Shown here in pieces: positions 14,541 through 27,274 of a DNA stretch of 64,000 nucleotides (positions are counted from its first letter, which is position 1; every line of letters begins with the position of its first letter). The position numbers and the translations under genes were made by a program. The stretch comes from Aquanectria penicillioides (Eukaryota > Ascomycota > Sordariomycetes > Hypocreales > Nectriaceae). Where the stretch lies: contig PYIU01000007.1 of NCBI GenBank assembly GCA_003415625.1, positions 744,001-808,000 on the forward strand. Direction: 5' to 3'. The notes under the pieces are model-generated. The model searched no databases. It was not told the DNA's origin and saw nothing but the letters and a program-made list of their open reading frames with translations.

Positions 14541-16111
14541 CTAAAGCTTGAAATCTCCATTTGTTCTCTCCCAACCAGATGAAGAGGGCTCTAGGCCTGC
14601 AATTCGCTCTGTTAACCTGACCTTGAGGTTGCGATTCTTCTCCGTGCATAGCTCGTACATAGTTGAGAGGTTGAATAGAAGGGTGTGAGAGGATAGTCCC
14701 GAATCGACAAGCTCCTCAAGTATTTCTCGGCCCTGGACTTGTTAGTAGACCCTCGAGTGATCGGTGAAACACACTTACCTCATGTATCCTGCCTAGATAT
14801 AGATAACAAACAGCCATGTTCACGCCCACCATCTCATCACCCACCGTTTCCTTCAGGGTCGTCCATTTAACCAGCGCCGAGTTGTAATCGGCATCGGCCA
14901 TGTCGCATAGCGCTAAGATGAGATTCTCAGCATCCTGTCCGTTACTTGCGCTTTGTCGCGCACATTCCCTTGCGCTGTCAGCATCGCCCATTTGTAGGAA
15001 GAGCAGTGCCTTGGACAGGGCCATCTTGCTGTCGCCTCGGTCTCGTAGCATCTTGAGATGGTGTGCGGCGCCTGCGAGATCATTCATTTCGATAAGGGCA
15101 CCTGCGACTTGGATTCCTAGGTCATGGAGACGCGACTTCCACAGTTCCTTTGCAGAGTTGTCGTGTTGGGTAGCGGCCCTGCCGATATTGTCTCGGGCCT
15201 CACGCGCCAGATCATGGTAGCTCATGACAGCCCGGCGCGGGTCGCCAAAGCCAAGAGCTTGAAGGCGGACGTTGAGCACGCGAAGTTCCCATGGGACTAG
15301 ATGCTCCCCAGTGGCTTCATCCACATAAGTTCGGACATCGTTAAGATCCTCGAAGGCCTTGACCTCCTGGGCGGCCAGCGGTGTCGAATCAATTAGTGTC
15401 AAGCATGCTAAGCGAGTGTAGAGCAGGCCAAAAATACGCTTAGAATCTGTAGGGTCAACTTTGCCGCTTGCGCCTGAGCCGGTCAGTTCCTGAACGGCGG
15501 CGATAGCGGCTGCTCGAAAGTGGCCATTCGCAAGCAGCTCCTCGAGAGGTGCTTCTGGGCTTGGCTGCTTTGGAGAGTTTCGGAAAGCTGGAGGCGCGTT
15601 CAAGGCAGAGAGAGGGTGGTAGATCTCTGGCCGTAGCAAGAATGAGAAATCCTTGGGCCGGGCCTCACCGAGCTGGGGGGCTGCGGAATCTATGGATGAG
15701 CGAACGGATGGCGAGGAGATCCGGGGCCGATATTGCGGCGCTCTTGGAGATGATTGCGCCGAGACGGCTGGTTGGCGAGATGCTAGTGGGTCACTGGAAT
15801 ACATTAGATGGGGGTGAGCTGGAGCGAGCGACGAGGGCGTACTCTTCGGCGTCGAGAGGCCCCTTCGTAGAGGACCTCGGTCTAGCTGAAGGAATGTCAG
15901 CAAGTCTGAGTGATGTGCGAGCGCCTGATGTCGACGGCGCTCATCATGGGGCTTATGCAGGCAGCTTGGTGCGATGACGTTGCACAGGAGCAAGCAGCTG
16001 CGAGTTGCTTGCATGCGATGTCGGAGGCCTCAGCTCCGCGGTAGACTTACCCTTTGTGACTGACTTGTTCTTTGAATGCCCTTTCCCAGGCGTCTTTTGG
16101 TGGTCACTCAT
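14541..16111 (-). CDS. TRAPPC12-like TPR protein (TRAPP trafficking complex subunit)
   Basis: Three exons (16111-16051, 15881-14779, 14732-14541) give 451 residues. A 20-residue Lys-rich start (MSDHQKTPGKGHSKNK) leads into a disordered Ser/Pro-rich N-terminal third. An alpha-helical TPR-like array follows from about residue 150, ending GWERTNGDFKL. The last intron (46 nt) is needed: without it the frame runs into unrelated sequence, while splicing restores GREILEELVDSG. The family acts in ER-to-Golgi vesicle tethering as part of TRAPP. I assign it from the overall pattern (RPEIYHPLSALNAPPAFRNS and the repeated helices), not from a catalytic motif. It is divergent from the Fic gene with a 382-bp shared promoter region. 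Confidence 0.8.
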
Positions 16112-16493
16112 GACTTCTGTTTCCCACTCGAGGTGTTGTCGCTGCCACGCCTCTGTCCGTGAGCCGGCATCGTGATGGAGATGGCGGATAATTGTCGGCA
16201 AACTTCCAGCCCACAACGGGTAGGTATCTTTGACAGTTACGAAGCAACCTTGACCACCTCTCAGTATGAGCCAAAGGTCAGCAGAAACCATAAATCAGAG
16301 TTGGACATCTGCATAAAGAGGCAAGGACCCTTGTGGCTTGAAATCAACCGCCATGACCTCCCCCGGCCACGCTTTTCTTTCTCTGATTTCTCCTCCTCCT
16401 TGCTCCTTACATCAGCTGGCACTCGGCATTCTACCATCAGCTTCAGGAAGAGCAATTCGAGAAGTAATCAATTTCTCAACAAATAAATCAACC
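16112..16493. promoter_or_regulatory. Shared divergent promoter, TRAPPC12-like and Fic genes
   Basis: The two start codons point away from each other across 382 bp, so both 5' regions must lie here. The Fic side has a CT-rich tract (16371-16410) like many fungal core promoters. No clear TATA box was seen. Confidence 0.5.
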
Positions 16494-17708
16494 ATGGCTC
16501 CGTCGAAGCACCCAAAGTTGAAGCGAGCCAGCCTTGCTGATGCCTTCGAGGGGTTACACATATCACCCATGTCAGGCGGGGCCTGCGATCAGCCCGTCGG
16601 TACAATGCTGCCCATTAACCCCGTTCGTTCTATTCGGCAAACTATGAACGGCGCCTTTCGTTATGGTGGATATATTCAAGCTCGATCGCTGCGCAGAATG
16701 GAAGCGTCATTTACCATTGCCATGGATGAAGCTTACGACTACAACATTCTTGGCGACGATGTCGACCTCGAAGATCTTCATACAGAATTCAAAGCCTACG
16801 TCGACGAATTTGCGAAAGCCATGCGTAATCCAGCAGTCGACGAAGAAACCTTCGAAGAACACTTGAGCGACGCTCTGGCGCGCATGGTATTCAGCTCCAA
16901 CATGATCGAGTGTGCTGGCGGAGGACTTGACATCACCCTCAAACTTTGTCGAGCAATCTTCCAAGGTGAACAAATCCCAGAAATTCAAGAACGAGATGCA
17001 GTTTATGAGGCGTTGAAAAGAGATCTTGTGCGAAAGAACCTACCACATGGTATGAACGCTGTGCTTCGAAGCCACCAAGAGATTGTGCAGCATGCCAAAG
17101 CCGCGACTTACATTTTCACCAAGGTTTATGTCCAGGGTGAAGATATTTCAGAAGAAATAATACTCGAGACTCACCGTATTTTGACGTACAAAATTGATAC
17201 TGAGCAAGGTATATCTTGGACACAGTACAGTGGTGTCCTTCGTCAATGCGATGTGAGCGCAGGATTGAACCAGTTCATGGATCCACGCCTGGTACCTGGT
17301 GCAGTTCGTGCCATGATCAGATCTTTAAACGAAGACATCGAAGTGGCAATTGATTCTGGACAAATTGATCCCATCGTTCTGGCAGCGAAGTATTGTCACA
17401 CTTTCGTCAACATTCACCCTTTCGTCGATGGAAACGGGCGCATGTGTCGTCTCATATTGAACGCTATATTGTTGAAATATAGTGGCGTTCTTGTTTCTAT
17501 CGGCGAGGGTGGGTATGATCGTGAAAAGTATTTGGGAATTGCCGCGTCAGCTTCGATGGCTGAAGCGTCGGCTCAAGGTGATCTGGATGATTTGGACGAA
17601 CCCCTGTGGCCTAAATACTACAAGGGTCTAGCATCATACACTCTGCATCATGCTTGGAATAGCATGAGGGAGGTTGTGGGCTTGCTAAAAGTGAAGAAAG
17701 ATTCTTGA
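16494..17708 (+). CDS. Fic-domain protein (AMP transferase)
   Basis: A single exon encodes 404 residues. The Fic core is HPFVDGNGRMCR at residues 308-319, carrying the catalytic His308, the metal-binding Asp312 and the phosphate-binding Gly-Asn-Gly-Arg loop; an active core is therefore expected. Upstream, residues 134-140 read SSNMIEC, matching the autoinhibitory helix motif S/T-x3-E-G/N except that Cys replaces the usual Gly/Asn; the inhibitory Glu139 is kept. Fic enzymes move AMP (or other nucleotide parts) from ATP to Ser/Thr/Tyr of target proteins. The target here is unknown. I start at the ATG at 16494 (ACCATGGCT) because the upstream in-frame Met lies in the promoter. Confidence 0.9.
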   Translation: MAPSKHPKLKRASLADAFEGLHISPMSGGACDQPVGTMLPINPVRSIRQTMNGAFRYGGYIQARSLRRMEASFTIAMDEAYDYNILGDDVDLEDLHTEFKAYVDEFAKAMRNPAVDEETFEEHLSDALARMVFSSNMIECAGGGLDITLKLCRAIFQGEQIPEIQERDAVYEALKRDLVRKNLPHGMNAVLRSHQEIVQHAKAATYIFTKVYVQGEDISEEIILETHRILTYKIDTEQGISWTQYSGVLRQCDVSAGLNQFMDPRLVPGAVRAMIRSLNEDIEVAIDSGQIDPIVLAAKYCHTFVNIHPFVDGNGRMCRLILNAILLKYSGVLVSIGEGGYDREKYLGIAASASMAEASAQGDLDDLDEPLWPKYYKGLASYTLHHAWNSMREVVGLLKVKKDS

Positions 17709-18585
17709 GCATGCCCCAGAGGGTGTGGATGCTTTGATTGGCTTGTGAGTAGTCCAGGCGTGTTTCTCCGATGAGCGGCGCTGACGGGATATAGTGGCAA
17801 TCGATCTAACTCTCTACCAAGAAGTTATAGCTGAAACAAAAGAGGGGTCTGTTTTCAAATTGTTTGATGGATGCTAAAGCAGGATTTATTGTTCGTGTGG
17901 CCACATTCAAGTTGCACTGATCCCATTAGGCTTGATGGTCGACAGATCATCACTTGACCCTGGCACGCAAGACGGGAGGACACGGAGAAGTCGAATTATG
18001 AAGGAGAGATACCAGAAAAATGCGAGTGGGTGTAGTTGAGAGAAAGCTGTATGGAAACAAGGCACCGAATGACTCGGCTGAACATGATCACTCTTCTTTC
18101 ATGGCGGACATCGGTTTAGTAAACAGATTGAGTACCTTGGTGGTTCCGCAAGAGCGGGCTAAGCTTCTAGATAGCCTCTGAGTGAAGTGAGGCAAATATG
18201 AGCGAATAATAACTATTTTGACGTCAAATGTGAATGAGGAAAGGTGATGACCAGAGGCAAAACAACTGCACTACCTCGTGCCATGTTGATACCAGCACTG
18301 GAAACAGGCACTCTGGACCCCAACCTAAGAAAAGTCGCAGTGAGCAACTGACAAACACTACCAGAGAGGTCACAGGTAAAGATGTATGGCGGATACCTAA
18401 AAAGCACAAACACTAAAGACATACCTGCCTATTTTATAAAAAACCAAAGTGCCTTTGAGGCGAGGCACATAGACTAAAGAGAAGCATTTTAAACCCACAC
18501 TCTCACCTTGTATGCCGCCGCTCCGGATCTGCCCCTCCTACATCTTAACGTCACCACTTTCAAGCTCCACGCTCCAATCACCATC
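17709..18585. other. Intergenic region
   Basis: No gene was recognised. Short open frames on both strands lack start context and codon bias. Confidence 0.4.
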
Positions 18586-18993
18586 ATGCTAAGCAAGATG
18601 ACGCGCAACAAGGAAGGCGAAAAAGAACCAACCGGAAGAAACCGAGACCAGGTTTTTCTGGGTATGGTCCTTGATGGACCAAACTACAAAGTAGGAAAAC
18701 TGAAACCCAAACAAGTTCAGGATGTTGCAATGTTTGCCCAAAAATACTGCATGGAAGAGCGACTAAAATTCGCTGCTCTTTATTGGCTTGGTGCTGTTCC
18801 AGAAGAGCTTGAAGCATGCTGGCAAATGCTGGCAGCGGCGAACTGGTTCCAGTTACCGTCAAAATTTTACGAAGCCAGTAACCGATTAGCAACATTTCAG
18901 CAATTATCATACATCGCTTTTGTATCTCAACTTCCAAGGAAACATTGGGCCTCAAGCTTTGCCGTATTTCACCCTCTTGATCTGCTATTCTGA
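18586..18993 (+). CDS. Small orphan protein resembling the C-terminal part of fungal BTB-type proteins
   Basis: An uninterrupted frame from ATG 18586 gives 135 residues; an upstream in-frame ATG at 18508 would add 26. The stretch VQDVAMFAQKYCMEERLKFAALYWLG followed by CWQMLAAANWFQLPSKFYEASNRLA has the helix pattern that follows the BTB/POZ fold in many fungal nuclear-pore-like BTB proteins (a KY-C-x-LK-like helix, then an AA-x-W-FQLP-like helix). No BTB fold lies upstream in any frame, so this is either a truncated copy or a chance resemblance. No catalytic motif is visible. Confidence 0.35.
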   Translation: MLSKMTRNKEGEKEPTGRNRDQVFLGMVLDGPNYKVGKLKPKQVQDVAMFAQKYCMEERLKFAALYWLGAVPEELEACWQMLAAANWFQLPSKFYEASNRLATFQQLSYIAFVSQLPRKHWASSFAVFHPLDLLF

Positions 18994-21497
18994 ACTTTGA
19001 ACTGATAAAGATACTTCAGTAGCAATCGAGGGAATTCGAACTACATCTAAGAAATGCAAAAAAAAAAGAAATCGGAGTTTTCTTGTATTGTTTCCAGAAC
19101 TCCTCCTCTGGATTTGGCATGTGGTGAAAGGTTGCACCTAAAACCGGTACTACCTACGCATGACATGGCTTCTACGCATGAGAGGCATACGGCCAGGAGG
19201 CTCAGGAATGAATGGAAAAATCCAATAAATTGGAGTTTTAAATTGTACTTGGTAGCTTCAAATCAAATGCAAGCTGAGAAAGCATGTTTTCCACACTCCT
19301 TTGCTGGGGTTCGCTTTGACGGTTCCTCCACCACCTGTGTCCCGAAAGAGGGTGCAGGACAATATTGAGCCTTGAATTTTCGTAATTTGCTACCACGAGA
19401 ACAAAAGGTATTCAATTATATTTATACTATGAGCCAGAGGCAAGATTGTTTCTTATTCCGTTCCTGGTGTAGACAGACGCGCAACCTAGAAGACAAACAT
19501 GGTGTCAATTATCGTCAGCCACATCCTTCACTTCCAACTAGAGAGGACGGACAAGTATCCATCAGCTTTCGGGTTTTTAGGAATACTCAAGGGTTCGGAA
19601 AACCAAGATTAGTTACAGGCAGCGAATTCCTGCCTCAAAGCATGGTTCAGCAAGTTGGTGATCGGAGTCCAGGAAACAGTTCATGCGAACTTCTAGTTAA
19701 ACCGGGACCGATATAACGCCAAACAAGACTAAACGGTTGCGAGACAGAAGGAAAGAGATAAACATATATGCTGTGAGTTCAGGGTGGCAGATCATTTTGC
19801 TCTCTTGGATTGAGCGACGAGCTCGAGGCCGCACATCATTCAGCATCGTTAGTCGACGTCTGATCAAGGAGCAGGTCGACACATCCCACTCTTCTGCAAC
19901 AAGACTTAGACCTGTACACTAGGTCCCCAGTCTCACCCCATTCAATTCAACAGCCTGGGCTCGAGAAAGATCAACATGGGTCCTTTAGAGAAGTTCGGTC
20001 TGGTCGAGAAAAGGTAGAAAGGTTTGTGTCTGAATTGTCATCGTATTGGTAGAGTGATTTGCTTGTCCAGGTTCCATGACGGGGTGTGAAGATGTGGTAG
20101 GATGAGAATAACAAGACGGTAGTGGAAGCAGTCATAGCAGACTTCTCAAAATTTGTCCATCTACGCAATGTCTCAATGGCTGCAATGCAACTTAGTGTTG
20201 CGCCTGAACGAGGATGCATTGTTCTTGCAGCTTCGATGATGGACGGTGCCTGTGTGACAAACGCATATAAAAAACGACCGACAAACCTGTGGAGAGCATT
20301 ATTCCCGCAGCCCGGGAGATCGGAGCTCCACGTGGGAATTGTGGGTTGCCGAAGCAGATGAAGCCATCATGAATTTGGCACCCGAGATATTGTCGAATGC
20401 ATGGCAGCGGCCTCTGACCCGATGGCAAGCGACATCACGAGCATGCACCCGTCAACCGAACGGAAAGATCCCCGGATCCGACGCAGTATCTAGTGCTGAG
20501 ATGCTGTGTACCGCTTCTGGGAATAAGGAACGAGTGGCTGGAACCCCGACACCCGATGCTTGACTGGACAAGTTCTTAGTAACGGCTTGGGGAACAGCGC
20601 TTCGTATCCAAGGAACCCGGCCCACATCGGGCATTAACTACCCCGTGGGGACATGGGCAAATAGAAGCGGGAATTGGGGTCTTCCGTTGGCCCGTGTATG
20701 ATTCACAGATCTAATCTAAGGGGACACTACGGCGGTAATACGGGGTGCTCTCAACTAAGCTTCTTCTTTGAGGCATGCCAACAACAGAGCGCGTGCATGT
20801 TCAGTTGACAAGAATCAACGTGCATTTTGCCTCGGCAGCGCCACCAGCTACTTGAGTCTTTTGAATAGACTGGGGCAAATATACGGACCCTGTCGCCTGT
20901 ACGGATAGCACGCCTAGTTAATGTGAGAGCTGATGGTGCGGATATGCGTGTCCCGGCCGGCGTGGGTGACGATCAATTCTGCTGACAATTGCTTACGAGT
21001 CATGCAACCCCGACTTCTCCCCAACATTTGGATGCAGGATCCGAACTAGATCCCTCTTCCGTTGCCAGTCCCGAAGCTGCGATCGCATGTGGAGATGCTT
21101 CTTCTCCACCTCCATCATCCCTGTTCTACTAACCATCTCCCACACCCCGCACCGCAATGGCCCAATAGCACCTCCAACATTGGCAACTAAACCCGCCCTG
21201 TACCCAGCAAGGAGGCTGTCTTGGCCATGACAGACTCTGTGATGACCCCTCTTCCGACCCGATGACTTGCCAAACATGGATGACCTTGGCTGCAGTTGCA
21301 TCTATCTGGGCATTGCCGACTCATGCATCGAGAATATAAGATGCATAGAGCCTCACTTTGTTCTAGGACTTTAAACTCCCGACTTAGCAATCTTGAGCAG
21401 ACTCCCCAGTCACCTCAACAGCAGCCTCAATACACAACCCGATACCCGCGATCTTCAGCTGCTCACCATACCCCTCAACCTTTTCCGATAGCCCATC
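18994..21497. other. 2.5-kb region without supported genes
   Basis: Several frames of 60-115 codons occur on both strands, but none shows a domain, a signal peptide or consistent splice signals. The last 500 bases serve as the promoter of the FAD monooxygenase at 21498. Confidence 0.4.
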
Positions 21498-23759
<2,262 letters not shown>

Positions 23760-24787
23760 AAAAGAGCGAATGAGATAACTTTACGAGCGAACAGGTTTCA
23801 TGTGTACCTTTTACATCTCAACCCCATATATTCTTTTTGCAAACCTAAGGCCAATGGCTTCTCAAGAGACTCAATAATGCTAAGGCGATTTGGGAAGTAA
23901 ATCTATGATCACGGCGCAATGTCTCGGTGCCTGTCAATACTACCGTAAAAACTCAGCAAATTCGACCAAGAAAGTGCAGAAAAAGTACACACAACCAATT
24001 ATGTGACGGAGAACTTTCTTTTTATTGTAAAAATGGAGATCCCGTCGACGCGAAGGTGGTCGAATTTGCTGAGTTTTTACGGTATAAGATGAGGTCTCAC
24101 TCTACTAAGAATTGTTCAATGTCTTACCCTACACGAGACATTACTGCTATCGGCGTTAGACTAGGCTACCCGTATCGGTGTAGTGAGAAACCAATCACAA
24201 CAAAAAGCGCCATCATTGTAGTAGCTGGGTGTTGATATTAGGTGATGTACCTCTTTATCTGCACGCTTGCAGGTACTATGTATGGCTTCTTACTGAAGTT
24301 CGACCATTGGCAATGATTGGCCCTCGCATTTAGCTGTCATTCCTTTGCGATAATGGATCCCTCATTAAACTCTGCCTGTGTTTTTTGCAGTCCACGAAAT
24401 CTTAAATGCGTTGTGGAGCGGACATTAATAAGGGGAGGAAATGGTTCAGTTGCTGAAGCCAGTGTTGGTTAGATTATCCAACCAAACAACACACAGAGTG
24501 GCTAAAACCACCCAACAGCAACTCAGCAGCGAGAAACCCGGACAGCATGAAATCGGATAGCATCACTAAGCATGCTATTTAGCAAATCGGATTAACTAGC
24601 GACCGCGGCTCTTTTATCTTGCGCCACAACGCATGGGGTGCTCTCGGGAGTCAACCAACGGCGTCTGGATGCATCGCACTACCAGTACAGATCCGAGCAA
24701 TCTAGTTCATTTCGCAGTAAGACATGGCGCACTATTAAAACCATCCGCACGTGATGATACTAAATAGGCCTTCCCTAACGAGCGTCT
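23760..24787. other. Intergenic region carrying a MITE-like element
   Basis: Apart from the inverted-repeat element at 23941-24084, nothing coding is seen. The sequence becomes AT-rich towards the decayed genes that follow. Confidence 0.45.
23941..24084. mobile_element. MITE-like element, 26-bp terminal inverted repeats and TA duplication
   Basis: Positions 23941-23968 and 24057-24084 are exact reverse complements over 28 bases (left arm begins TACCGTAAAAACTCAGCAAA). If the outer TA at each end is the target duplication, the element is 140 bp with 26-bp perfect terminal repeats starting CCGTAAAA. That fits a non-autonomous Tc1/mariner-type MITE. The 88-bp core has no coding potential; a short AGAAAGT/ACTTTCT pair sits inside it. 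The perfect arms suggest a recent insertion or conserved secondary structure. Confidence 0.6.
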
Positions 24788-25360
24788 AGATGCATATGCG
24801 AGTTACTATCCAAGAAATGTGGTGGATGAGGCTGCCAGACCGTGCGGTGATAAACTTCTCAAGGCTTATTTCGTACAAGTCCATGCTCAATTTGCTATAC
24901 TAGGGCCTCAATAACCTGAGACTATCGCTGAAGGCGCAACACTCCGAACGTCGATATATGGCTTAGCTCAGAGCCTCGATCCTTGGCTATTTACTGACTT
25001 CAACAAACAGGCTCTAAATGCCGAGAGACATGCTATAAAACTAGAAACAATTGAGGCAGCACTTTTCTTTGCACAACGCTACGCTCATGTCCTCCGGTAA
25101 GTGCTTGGTGGATTGATGTGAAATTGTTGAACATTTTGCCAACATTTTCTGACATGGGCAAGTACAATACCTAAGACGTGCGGTGAAGAGGGAAGCGTGA
25201 GTTCTCCTACAGTGTCGATGGCTTGTATTAATAAGTTTCTAGATCATCGGCATGAGTCACGACCTGGGCCTGAACATTGATTCTATTGATTGTGACATCT
25301 CAGATACGGAGAAGCGACGACGCAGAAGATTATGGTGGGAGTCTACATTCAAGACAAATG
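24788..25360 (+). pseudogene. Remnant of a fungal transcription factor (fungal-specific TF domain)
   Basis: Pieces of the fungal regulatory homology domain can be read in order on the plus strand. First comes a segment ending KAYFVQVHAQFAILGPQ (about 24788-24912, closed by TAA), then KLETIEAALFFAQRYAHVLR (about 25038-25098), then GMSHDLGLNIDS with TEKRRRRRLWWESTF (about 25250-25350). These match the usual sequence of helices in Zn2Cys6 regulators, but frames shift, stops intervene and no zinc cluster is present. The remnant runs straight into transporter sequence, so its 3' end is missing. Confidence 0.6.
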
Positions 25361-25384
25361 ATAATGTGATAATACGTAATTGAT

Positions 25385-25981
25385 GCTTGCTGGGCTGATC
25401 ATATAAAGGTCTGCGTACGATGCCTTTAACTTGAGTCTCGGGTAAAATGCCGTTGGAATTTTTGCGGGAACTATTGTTTGGTTCCTATTCGCTCGTGTTG
25501 GCAGACGTACAATCTGCCTCTGGGGATTGGCCGCATGCTTTGTATTGGAAATGGTCATTGGTGGCCTTGGGATCCCGACATACACAAGGCGGCATCGTGG
25601 TCCACTGGGGCGCTCATCAGTGCATTTTAACTTGTATACTCGCTCTCCATCGGTCCAATGTCGTACATTCTCGGGTTCGAAATATCGACAAACTCGACTT
25701 CGAAGCAAGACTGCCGTCATAGGCCGAAACGCATGTCATATCAGGTCAGTCTTCAATAACACACTGACCACGTACGTGGTAAGCTCCACGGGCTGGAATT
25801 GACGCGGCAAAACCCCTTTCTTCTGGGCCAGGTCCTGTATGATGCTTTGGATCTGGGCATACTTCCAGATTCCGGAGATTAAAGACCGCACCTTTGACGA
25901 AATAGACATGTTGTTTGAGAATTGTGTGTCTGCAAGAGCTTTCAAGTCGACAACAGTGGATGAGTATGGCCACGAGGACTA
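25385..25981 (+). pseudogene. Remnant of an MFS sugar (maltose/alpha-glucoside type) transporter, C-terminal third
   Basis: Plus-strand sequence encodes the last third of a maltose-permease-like carrier: NAVGIFAGTIVWFLFARVGRR, then GPMSYILGFEIST, then TRLRSKTAVIGRN, then GKTPFFWA and finally AYFQIPEIKDRTFDEIDMLF with a normal tail to TAG at 25979-25981. It is broken by TAA at 25443-25445 (expected CAA), TAA inside the GALISAF segment near 25628, TGA at 25800-25802 (expected TGG) and two frame changes. The nonsense changes are C-to-T or G-to-A, as repeat-induced point mutation would produce. Confidence 0.75.
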
Positions 25982-27274
25982 GGAATTAGAATTACAGATA
26001 CACAATTATCTGCTGTACATACAACCTTGTGGTCAACATCTGCGATTTGGGTGAATCTTGGAATGCCAAATGCCACGAGGGGGGTTCGATTGGGTACCAT
26101 TTAGGGGAAATAAGATCATTCAGTTCTGATTCTGTTTTCATTTGCGCCGTTGATCCATACACAATGTGGGCTTGTTTGTGTGTTTGATGGAAAATGAATG
26201 AAGTGGTGTTTGTGTTTATTTCGGTAGATTGCCGATGGACTAAAATATCCAACTATCAATGTAATGCTAGAGCCATAGTTCAGACCCTATTATTGAGTCC
26301 TAGATGATAATGCATGCTATTTGCATGTAAAGGTAGACGGATAGCTACGGCTAGCAGGAATATGTACGTCGGTGCGTATCCTGGCATATGTAGGCATTCT
26401 GCGCTTTTCCTCCTTTAGAGTAGAATCCGTCCAGATGGAGATCTTTCCAAACAGCACTAGGAAAAACGATTTCCAGAAAAAGAAACACTTTTGACCAATT
26501 CTTACCCATCAGATAAAAGCCTAGTGCGTGAATGGACTGGGCTCAACCCCAGCTATGACGATCCTTCAGGGATGTTGATATAATGTATTCATTTATATCG
26601 CACGAATGGGCTGTGGCTTGGATGCATGGAGTGTCAGATTGCCAAGGCTTAATCTGGGCGCCAACGGAGAGTTGGCCATCTTCATACCAAAAGGAGACAT
26701 AGCGTTGTGCGAGATCGTCCTTAGTCAGGTTTACATGAAGAGGTGTGGAGTGCAGGTAACCTGGCCTGTGGTACATAAGAAAACTCCCTACAAAGGGAAA
26801 CCTTATCGTATTTTCCCCGTAACCGCCTTTGGAAAGCCCCGTCATGAAGCTGACGGCAACACGCGGCTCCCTAAGGGTCTTCCCTCTCGACTCATGACAC
26901 GGAGTGGAATTACCCCACAGCAGTAGACAAGATGGAAGTTGGGTACGGCTTAGGCTCCCTCAGTAGGATTCGAGCTTGCCTATCCACTTACCCCATTAAG
27001 TTTTAAGGGTTGAACTCTGCCACGCATCAGAGAGCGAGGTGGCTTAGCATGAGTCTCGGTCCAGCCAAGATAAGGGTGAACATCATCCGCATCAATGGAA
27101 GATAGAGATTTCTTGATATTAATTGACTAAATACTTCATCAAGAGAACGATTCAGCGAGACGAAAACCATTTTAGTATTCTTCATCTGCTCACTTCATCA
27201 CCTTTATTACTGTCTCGAAAATCAACACCTGGCCAGTATCTCAATCTATTGAGCCGACCAGACAAACCGTCAAG
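25982..27274. other. Intergenic region upstream of the MFS transporter
   Basis: Two overlapping frames of about 100 codons (26606-26926 + and 26543-26845 -) show no family features. No repeat of note was seen. The last 150 bases are a typical pyrimidine-rich leader. Confidence 0.4.

Noticed and set aside
26543..26926. Two overlapping frames of about 100 codons
   Set aside because: No domain, signal peptide or splice context in either direction.
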